NCBI GenBank assembly: GCA_938023775.1
Contig: CALJDB010000097.1
Span: 1 to 11,112, forward strand
Origin: an uncultured Clostridia bacterium
Lineage (GTDB): Bacteria; Bacillota; Clostridia; Oscillospirales; Oscillospiraceae
DNA length: 11,112 nucleotides
Direction of reading: 5' to 3'
The stretch's first letter is position 1, and each line of letters opens with the position of its first letter. Under the pieces are notes generated by a model. The model was not told the DNA's origin and made no database searches. It saw nothing but the letters and a program-made list of their open reading frames with translations. Of the stretch, positions 6,255 to 11,112 are shown one piece after another. Position numbers and translations under genes: made by a program.

Positions 6255-7517
6255 ATGATAGAACAAAACGCAAAAAAGATCGAGCGCGCCGCGCTCTGCG
6301 GGCTTGCGGCGGACTGCTTCGCGCCCGGCGAGAGCTCCACGGAGGTCAGCATGGCGGAGCTGCGCGCGCTGGTGGAGACCGCCGGCGGCGTCGCCGTCGC
6401 GGAGCTGATGCAAAACCGCGCGACGCCGGACCCCCGCAGCTTTATCGGCGAGGGCAAGGTCGCCGAGCTCAAGGAGATCGTGCAGAACAGCGACTGCGAC
6501 CTCGTCGTGTTCGACAACGAGCTCTCGCCCTCCCAGATGCGCGTGCTGAACGAGGACCTCGGCGTGAAGGTCATGGATCGCAGCGGGCTCATTCTGGACA
6601 TCTTCGCCCAGCGCGCCCGCACGCGCGAGGGCCAGCTTCAGGTGGAGCTTGCGCAGTATAAATATCTGCTGCCGCGCCTGCTCGGCATGTGGACCCATCT
6701 CGAACGGCAGGAGGGCGCGATCGGCACCCGCGGCCCCGGCGAGACCCAGCTCGAAAGCGACCGCCGCCACATCCGCCGCAAGATCCAGAAGCTCGAAGAG
6801 GAGCTCGCCGAGGTGCGCAAAAACCGCGCGACCCAGCGCCGCCGCCGCGAGAAAAACGGCGTGCCCGTCGTGGCGCTCGTGGGCTATACGAACGCCGGAA
6901 AGAGCACGCTCTTGAACCGTCTCACGGGCAGCGACATCCCCGCAAATAACCGCCTTTTCGACACGCTGGACACCACGACCCGCCGGTTGATGGTCGATGA
7001 GGTGCAGGAGGTCCTGCTCTCGGACACCGTCGGCTTTATCCGCAAGCTGCCGACCCATCTTGTCGAGGCGTTCAAGGCGACGCTCGAGGAGCTCGCCTTT
7101 GCCGACGTGCTGCTCCATGTGATCGACATGAGCTCCGACGAATGGGAGAGTCAGGCTGCCATCGTGGACGACCTCATCGCCCAGCTCGGCGCGGAGGGCA
7201 CGCCCTGCATCCGCGTTTATAACAAGTGCGACCTCTGCCCCGGCGTGCTGCCGCGGGAGGCGGACGCCGTGTGCATCTCCGCCCGCACGGGCGAGGGCAC
7301 GGCGGAGCTGCTCGAAAAGATCAGCGCCGCCCTCGGCCGCGGCAAGCGCCGCGCCGTGTTCTGCATCCCCTTTGCAAAAGGCGCGCTCGTCCAGACGCTC
7401 CACGACGAAGCCGCGGTGCTCTCCGTGGACTATACGGAGACCGGCACGCGCGTCGAGGCGATCGTGAAGCCGGAGCTTTGGGCAAAGCTGCGCGAATATG
7501 CGGAGGGGGAGGCATGA
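6255..7517 (+). CDS. hflX: Ribosome-associated GTPase HflX
   Basis: GTPase that binds the 50S subunit and splits stalled or stress-inactivated ribosomes. The 420 residues contain the HflX N-terminal domain (about 15-200, with SFIGEGKVAEL at 62-72, the DIFAQRARTREGQLQVELAQ block from 115, and GTRGPGETQLE at 157-167) followed by a coiled basic linker (about 170-200). The G domain comes next: G1 GYTNAGKST (210-218), G2 DTTTR (239-243), G3 DTVG (257-260), G4 NKCD (323-326) and G5 SA (342-343). A short C-terminal domain completes it. The ATG at 6255 follows AGGAG at 6242-6246, which lies inside the end of nth. It ends in an ATGA overlap with the YigZ gene. Confidence 0.97.
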   Translation: MIEQNAKKIERAALCGLAADCFAPGESSTEVSMAELRALVETAGGVAVAELMQNRATPDPRSFIGEGKVAELKEIVQNSDCDLVVFDNELSPSQMRVLNEDLGVKVMDRSGLILDIFAQRARTREGQLQVELAQYKYLLPRLLGMWTHLERQEGAIGTRGPGETQLESDRRHIRRKIQKLEEELAEVRKNRATQRRRREKNGVPVVALVGYTNAGKSTLLNRLTGSDIPANNRLFDTLDTTTRRLMVDEVQEVLLSDTVGFIRKLPTHLVEAFKATLEELAFADVLLHVIDMSSDEWESQAAIVDDLIAQLGAEGTPCIRVYNKCDLCPGVLPREADAVCISARTGEGTAELLEKISAALGRGKRRAVFCIPFAKGALVQTLHDEAAVLSVDYTETGTRVEAIVKPELWAKLREYAEGEA

Positions 7518-8137
7518 GCTCTTTTCTGGTGCCCGCCGGTTTCGGTGAGGCGGAGCTGACGGAAAAGCGCTCGCACTTTCTCGCGCGCGTCTGGCATGTG
7601 GAGACGGAGACCGAGGCGCTTTCCTGCATCGAAAGGATGAAAAAGCAGCACTACGACGCGCGGCACAACTGCTTCGCTTACGCCCTGCGTTCCGGCGCGA
7701 TGCGCTATGGGGATGACGGCGAGCCGCAGGGCACCGCGGGTCAGCCGATCTTAAACGTCTTCCGCGCCGGCGGCGTGACGGACTTCTGCTGCGTCGTCAC
7801 GCGCTATTTCGGCGGCATCCTGCTCGGCGCGGGCGGACTCGTGCGCGCTTATTCCGGCGCGGCGAAGCTCGCGCTGGATGCGGCGGGGCTCGCGCGCTTG
7901 GCGCGCTGGGAGGCGCTGGAGCTCGCCGTGCCTTACCCGCTGCTCGACCGCGTCCGCCGTCTGGCGGAGACGAGCGGCGCAGCAGAGGAGTCCGCCGACT
8001 ACGGCGCGCTCGTAACCCTGACGCTCCTGCTCCCCGCCCCCGACGTCCCCAATTTCACCGCCGCCCTCCGGGAGCTCACCGCCGCCGCAGTCGAGCCGGT
8101 CCCGAAGGGCGAGCGGTGGAGAGGGGAGAGGCTATGA
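7514..8137 (+). CDS. YigZ/IMPACT-family protein (UPF0029 plus DUF1949)
   Basis: Member of the YigZ/YvyE family, related to eukaryotic IMPACT, which regulates Gcn2; the bacterial role is not established, though RNA or ribosome binding has been proposed. The 207 residues show the family signatures: KRSHFLARV at 18-26, DARHNCFAYAL at 48-58, DGEPQGTAGQPIL at 68-80 and VVTRYFGGILLGAGGL at 94-109. The C-terminal third corresponds to DUF1949. The length is normal. The frame is open upstream over hflX, but the ATG at 7514 is preceded by GGAGGGGGAGG (7502-7512) and overlaps the hflX stop by four bases, so translation is coupled. It is the last gene of the operon; its stop touches the terminator. Its place next to hflX makes a translation-related role plausible (inference). 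Confidence 0.93.
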   Translation: MSSFLVPAGFGEAELTEKRSHFLARVWHVETETEALSCIERMKKQHYDARHNCFAYALRSGAMRYGDDGEPQGTAGQPILNVFRAGGVTDFCCVVTRYFGGILLGAGGLVRAYSGAAKLALDAAGLARLARWEALELAVPYPLLDRVRRLAETSGAAEESADYGALVTLTLLLPAPDVPNFTAALRELTAAAVEPVPKGERWRGERL

Positions 8138-8169
8138 AAAAAAGAGACCGCCTCGGCGGTCTCTTTTTT
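8138..8169. terminator. Bidirectional rho-independent terminator
   Basis: A-tract, a stem GAGACCGCC with GGCGGTCTC (extended by flanking A-T pairs; arms 8138-8152 and 8155-8169), a tight loop, then six Ts. The mirrored A and T tracts let it work on both strands. It begins directly after the yigZ stop and ends four bases before the ricT stop, so it should end both convergent transcripts. Confidence 0.95.
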
Positions 8170-8173
8170 GCGC

Positions 8174-9511
8174 TTATTCTGCCGTGTCCATCGGGGGCTT
8201 CGGCTTTTTTCTGCGGGGGCGGGAGCGGCTGCGCTTGTTGTTGGGCTCGTAGCCGCCGACCTCCTCGGTGTCGGGCTTGAGGCGCGGCTGGGGCTGGGTG
8301 CGGATCTCGCCGCCGGGGGTGGTGCTGCCGGGCTTTTTCCCGCCGCGGCTGCGGCGGCGGCTGGAGCCGCTGCGGTTTTCGCCCGCGGGCTTGGCTTCCC
8401 CGTTCTGCGGCTTTGCGGATTGCTTCTCGCCGCCGGCGGGCTTCACCGCGTTCTGCGGCTTTTCCTTCGGCTGGCCGTCCTGCACGCCGTCGCGCTTTTT
8501 CCCGCCGCGGCTTCTCCGGCGGCGCTTTTTGGCATCGCCGGACTCCTCGTGCACTTCGCTCCGGCGCTCCGGAAGCGGGTTCGCCGTGTCCTCGGCGAAG
8601 ATCGGCGGCGCGACCCAGAAATCGTCGGCCTCCTCCGGCTCGGCTTTCTTGCGCTCCACGGGCCTCAGCACATGCGGCAGCGGCTCGCCGGGCTTGGGAC
8701 GCCCGCCGGGAACGGCGGCGACCTCGTCCGCCTCGAAGGTCTTGGGCGCGTCGTCCGTGTTGTCGAGCCGGACCTTGACGCGCTGGCGCAGCAGATTGAC
8801 CTGCACGACGTTGCCGTAGCCGTCGATCGTCTCGACAAACGCGCCGTTTTTCGGCACGGTTTTTACGAGCTCCTCGTAAGCCTCCTCCTCATAGCGAAGG
8901 CAGCACATCAGTCTGCCGCAGCAGCCGGAGATCTTCGCCGGGTTCAGCGACAGGGACTGCACCTTCGCCATCTTGGTGCTGACGGGCTCGAAATCGTCCA
9001 GAAACTGATTGCAGCAGAACGGTCTGCCGCACATGCCGATGCCACCGAGCATCTTCGCCTCGTCGCGCACGCCGATCTGGCGCAGCTCGATGCGGGCGCG
9101 GAACACCCCGGCAAGGTCGCGCACGAGCTCGCGGAAGTCCACACGGCCGTCGCTCGTGAAGAAAAAGAGCATTTTATTGCCCTCAAAGTTGCACTCGACG
9201 TCCACAAGCTTCATTTCGAGGCCGTGGGCGGCGATCTTCTTCTCCGCGATGCCGAAGGCTTCCTTCTCGCGCTGGCGGCAGAGCTCCGCGATGCGCAGAT
9301 CGTCCGCCGTCGCGATGCGCACGACGGGGCGCAGCGGCGGGACGATGCGCTCGTCCGTCACGATATGGTTGCCCTGCACGCACTCGCAGAGCTCCAGCCC
9401 CTTGCTGGTCTCCACGACGACCTGCGCGCCGTCCGGCACCTCCAACGCGCCGGGGTCGAAGTAATAGGTCTTGCCCCGGCCTCTGAATTTTACACTGACA
9501 ACTGTAATCAA
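8174..9511 (-). CDS. ricT: RicT (YaaT), PSP1-domain regulator of RNase Y, with long basic tail
   Basis: In B. subtilis RicT joins RicA and RicF in an Fe-S complex that steers RNase Y and affects sporulation and competence. Residues 1-265 follow YaaT closely: MITVVSVKFRGRGKTYYFDP at the start, the PSP1 domain (about 60-150) with GLEMKLVDVE and DGRVDFRELVRDLA, RIELRQIGVRDEAKMLGGIG at 140-159, and the cysteine clusters MCGRPFCC (Cys161, 166, 167) and GCCGRLMCC (Cys197, 198, 203, 204). B. subtilis YaaT is about 275 residues; this protein has 445. The extra 170 or so are low-complexity and basic, with three Arg/Lys patches (329-340, 385-393, 426-437). The start is TTG at 9511, preceded by GAGGA at 9523-9519; the N-terminus then aligns exactly with YaaT. 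It lies 15 bases after holB, an order also seen in B. subtilis. Confidence 0.95.
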   Translation of the reverse strand: MITVVSVKFRGRGKTYYFDPGALEVPDGAQVVVETSKGLELCECVQGNHIVTDERIVPPLRPVVRIATADDLRIAELCRQREKEAFGIAEKKIAAHGLEMKLVDVECNFEGNKMLFFFTSDGRVDFRELVRDLAGVFRARIELRQIGVRDEAKMLGGIGMCGRPFCCNQFLDDFEPVSTKMAKVQSLSLNPAKISGCCGRLMCCLRYEEEAYEELVKTVPKNGAFVETIDGYGNVVQVNLLRQRVKVRLDNTDDAPKTFEADEVAAVPGGRPKPGEPLPHVLRPVERKKAEPEEADDFWVAPPIFAEDTANPLPERRSEVHEESGDAKKRRRRSRGGKKRDGVQDGQPKEKPQNAVKPAGGEKQSAKPQNGEAKPAGENRSGSSRRRSRGGKKPGSTTPGGEIRTQPQPRLKPDTEEVGGYEPNNKRSRSRPRRKKPKPPMDTAE

Positions 9512-9518
9512 ATTTGTT

Positions 9519-9523
9519 TCCTC
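9519..9523 (-). promoter_or_regulatory. Ribosome site that fixes the ricT TTG start
   Basis: GAGGA on the minus strand, seven bases before the TTG. The only nearby ATG (9525-9523) is out of frame and overlaps this site, and no other in-frame ATG or GTG gives the conserved N-terminus. Confidence 0.75.
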
Positions 9524-9526
9524 ATT

Positions 9527-10303
9527 TCACTTGATCGTCTCCGCCGTCAGCATCCCCAGAACGTGCTTGGGACTGACGTTGAGACGCAGATAATCCTCCG
9601 TTTTGCGCAGCAGCGACGCAAGACGCATCAGCTCCGCACGCGGCAGCTTTCGGTCCGGCAGACGGCGGCAGAGCATGTCCGCGAGCAGCGCCTTTCCCGC
9701 GCGGCAGAAGTCCAGCAGCTCCGCGTTCGTGAGCGCCTCGTTTTCGCTCGCAAAGCTCAGGAGCGAGAGCCGCGCGCGCCCCGCGGCGCAGTCGATCCAG
9801 CGCTCGGCACGCTCCCGCGCGGCGGCGGGCGGCGCGCTCTCCCCGGCGTTCTCCGTCAGCAGCACGCAGCGCGAGCGCACGGTCGGCAGAAGCTGCTCGG
9901 CGCTGTCCGCCACGAGCAGGAAGGCATCGAACGCGGGCGGCTCCTCCAGCAGCTTCAGCGCGGCGTTCTGCGCCGCATCGTTCATAAGCCCCGCCTCGCG
10001 GATGATGTAGACCTTTTTGTCCGCCTCACTGGGCAGCACCGCGGCATCCGCCGCTAAGTCGCGGATCTGGTCGACGACGATCTCTGCCTTGAGCTTTCCC
10101 TTGTCGTCCGTCAGGCGCTCGACGGTGATGACATCCGGGTGCGCGCCGTGGGCGATCTTGCGGCAGTTCCGGCAGACCCCGCAGGGGCGCGGTGCGGACC
10201 CGGTGCAGAGCATCGCCTGCGCCAGCTCCCTCGCCCGTGCATAGCCCGCGTCCGGCGCGGCGGCAAGGATATAGGCATGGGAAAAGTGCGCGCTCTGTTC
10301 CAT
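9527..10303 (-). CDS. holB: DNA polymerase III delta prime subunit
   Basis: Clamp-loader subunit that, with delta and the DnaX subunits, opens the sliding clamp at the replication fork. Evidence in the 258 residues: the HAYILAA start typical of delta prime and DnaX; a zinc module with Cys33, 41, 44, 47 (C-x7-C-x2-C-x2-C, in PCGVCRNCRKI) followed by HPDV; DKKVYIIREAGLMNDAAQNA and LKLLEEPP at 96-123; and the SRC motif (144-146) in TVRSRC. The P-loop position reads APDAGYARARE, without GKT/S, so ATP binding is not expected, as is common for delta prime. It is shorter than the usual 320-330 residues, with a reduced C-terminal domain. The ATG at 10303 has GGAGG seven bases upstream and a strong promoter behind it. 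ricT follows after 15 bases, but tmk, yaaQ and yaaR, which precede holB in B. subtilis, are absent upstream. Confidence 0.92.
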   Translation of the reverse strand: MEQSAHFSHAYILAAAPDAGYARARELAQAMLCTGSAPRPCGVCRNCRKIAHGAHPDVITVERLTDDKGKLKAEIVVDQIRDLAADAAVLPSEADKKVYIIREAGLMNDAAQNAALKLLEEPPAFDAFLLVADSAEQLLPTVRSRCVLLTENAGESAPPAAARERAERWIDCAAGRARLSLLSFASENEALTNAELLDFCRAGKALLADMLCRRLPDRKLPRAELMRLASLLRKTEDYLRLNVSPKHVLGMLTAETIK

Positions 10304-10335
10304 TTTCCCGCCTCCCGCTCAGATTTTTACAGTCT

Positions 10336-10364
10336 ATTTTACCGCGGAAGGGCGATCGAGTCAA
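10336..10364 (-). promoter_or_regulatory. Sigma-A-type promoter of holB-ricT
   Basis: On the minus strand, TTGACT (10364-10359) and TAAAAT (10341-10336) are separated by exactly 17 bases, close to the vegetative consensus TTGACA/TATAAT. The -10 hexamer lies 32 bases before the holB ATG, leaving a short leader that contains its ribosome site. No operator-like repeat is evident. Confidence 0.85.
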
Positions 10365-10374
10365 GAAGCAAATG

Positions 10375-10398
10375 ATCCCGCCCGGTGCCGGGCGGGAT
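10375..10398 (-). terminator. Second hairpin, probable backup terminator
   Basis: An 11-base perfect stem (ATCCCGCCCGG with its complement) with a very small loop, preceded on the minus strand by AAA and followed by the T-rich ATTTGCTTCTT. It lies between the zinc-ribbon gene and the holB promoter, only ten bases upstream of the -35 hexamer. The T-tract is interrupted, so it is weaker than the terminator at 8138-8169. It would insulate holB from upstream read-through. Confidence 0.6.
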
Positions 10399-10454
10399 TT
10401 ATAGAGATTCCGGACGGTTTCTTTGTTGTAATTCATGACAGGCTTCTCTCCCTA

Positions 10455-10494
10455 TAAAAATATCTGCGGGAGGCCGCGTCCGGCAGCCTCCCGC
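10455..10494 (-). terminator. Terminator after the zinc-ribbon/Ig-like gene
   Basis: On the minus strand, a nine-base perfect GC-rich stem (arms 10494-10486 and 10474-10466) with an 11-base loop is followed by AGATATTTTTAT. It starts 24 bases after the stop codon at 10518, the expected place for a rho-independent terminator. Confidence 0.75.
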
Positions 10495-10517
10495 TTGGTG
10501 CTTCGGTTTTCTTTTTT

Positions 10518-11112
10518 TTACGGCACGAGGACCTTGACGGACGCCGCGACGCCGCCGCATTCGGCGATGATCTCGCATCTGCCGCTGCCGACACCGGTGA
10601 CGACGCCGTCCTGATCGACGGTGCAGACCGCCTCGTCGCTGCTGCGCCATGTGACGGTGTTCTCGGTCAGCGCTTCGAGGGGATAGACCTCCGCGTCGAG
10701 GTCAATGGGCGCCCAGGTAGTGCGCTGGGTGAACTCCTGAATGGCGTCGCCGAGGAAGGTGATGCTGACGCTCGTCACGGGGATGGGCGTCGGCGTCGGG
10801 CTCGGCGTCGGGGGAGGCGGCGTGGTGACGACGACGGTCGGCAGGGGAGAGGGGTCCACCGGCGTGACCGGCTCGTTGGGCTTCAGGCTCGCCGTGATGA
10901 GCACGATGACCGCCACGATGACCGCGACGACGAGGATGCAGCCGAAAATGAACTGCCACTGGGTGTTGGAATTGAGGCGCTTGCTCGCCTCGGAGCCGGA
11001 GACGGCGCTCGCCGTGGTCGCGGCGGAGCGGGTGCTCTGCTTGACATGGCGCGTGCCGCAGTGGGGGCAGCGCAGGTGCAGGGCGGAATACTTCTGTCCG
11101 CAATGGCGGCAG
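10518..11112 (-). CDS. Membrane protein with zinc ribbon and Ig-like (Big_2-type) domain (5' end missing)
   Basis: The gene runs off the right edge; 197 residues are visible and no start codon is seen. The first readable residues form a zinc ribbon, CRHCG then CPHCGTRHVK (Cys1, 4, 15, 18), so few residues should be missing. A Ser/Thr/Ala-rich spacer leads to one membrane helix (about 52-73, FIFGCILVVAVIVAVIVLIT). Outside, a Pro/Thr-rich linker (about 78-111) carries a single Big_2-like domain (112-197): VTSVSITF at the start, NTVTWRSSDEAVCTVDQDG and VVTGVGSGRCEIIAECGG, ending VKVLVP. Big_2 domains are cell-surface Ig-like modules; cytoplasmic zinc ribbons of this kind occur at the N-terminus of many uncharacterised Firmicute membrane proteins. 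The function is unknown. A shorter start at the ATG 10916 would delete the zinc ribbon and most of the membrane helix, so it is unlikely. Confidence 0.85.
   Translation of the reverse strand, partial: CRHCGQKYSALHLRCPHCGTRHVKQSTRSAATTASAVSGSEASKRLNSNTQWQFIFGCILVVAVIVAVIVLITASLKPNEPVTPVDPSPLPTVVVTTPPPPTPSPTPTPIPVTSVSITFLGDAIQEFTQRTTWAPIDLDAEVYPLEALTENTVTWRSSDEAVCTVDQDGVVTGVGSGRCEIIAECGGVAASVKVLVP

Noticed and set aside
5991..7403. A 470-residue minus-strand frame opposite nth and hflX
   Set aside because: It runs antisense across two conserved genes with all catalytic motifs intact and shows no domain of its own.
8168..10057. A 629-residue open frame on the plus strand opposite ricT and holB
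   Set aside because: It is antisense to two well-supported genes, spans their junction and the low-complexity ricT tail, and has no ribosome site or recognisable motif. High GC with third-position bias makes such long antisense frames common.
10026..10436. A 136-residue minus-strand frame starting upstream of holB
   Set aside because: Most of it is holB read out of frame and it runs through the hairpin and the holB promoter. Only the first few codons are considered as a possible leader peptide.

Overview
The window looks like chromosome from a high-GC member of the Clostridia, most likely an Oscillospirales/Oscillospiraceae-type gut Firmicute. The reasons are a RicT (YaaT) homologue next to holB as in Bacillus subtilis, a TagO/MnaA pair of the wall teichoic acid type, strong AAGGAGG-like ribosome sites, and coding DNA strongly biased to G/C in third positions. 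This assignment is inference; there is no rRNA or other taxonomic marker.

Layout. (1) 1-3285, plus strand: the 3' part of trpS, then tagO and mnaA. The last two make undecaprenyl-PP-GlcNAc and UDP-ManNAc, the start of a teichoic-acid-type linkage unit. (2) 3286-3493: a 208-base gap holding a strongly folded element (an imperfect 21-bp inverted repeat around a second hairpin, followed by a third), function unknown. (3) 3494-4231, plus: a membrane-anchored exported protein of unknown function. (4) 5056-4217, minus: three very small, overlapping, translationally coupled genes of unknown function. They are the best candidate here for an undescribed system. (5) 5118-8137, plus: a YfcE-like metallophosphoesterase, endonuclease III (nth), the ribosome-associated GTPase hflX and a YigZ/IMPACT protein, closely packed as one operon and ended by a bidirectional terminator at 8138-8169. 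(6) 10303-8174, minus: holB (DNA polymerase III delta prime) and ricT (RNase Y regulator, with a long basic tail), read from a clear sigma-A-type promoter at 10336-10364. (7) 11112-10518, minus: a truncated gene for a membrane protein with a cytoplasmic zinc ribbon and an extracytoplasmic Ig-like domain, followed by one or two terminators.

Most genes are housekeeping: translation (TrpS, HflX), DNA repair and replication (Nth, HolB), RNA decay control (RicT) and envelope precursor synthesis (TagO, MnaA). The accessory interest lies in the folded gap at 3298-3440, the small-gene trio, the RicT tail and the zinc-ribbon/Ig protein. No gene-free stretch exceeds 300 bases. I see no tRNA, rRNA, CRISPR array, insertion sequence or prophage gene. 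All family assignments come from reading motifs, without database searches.
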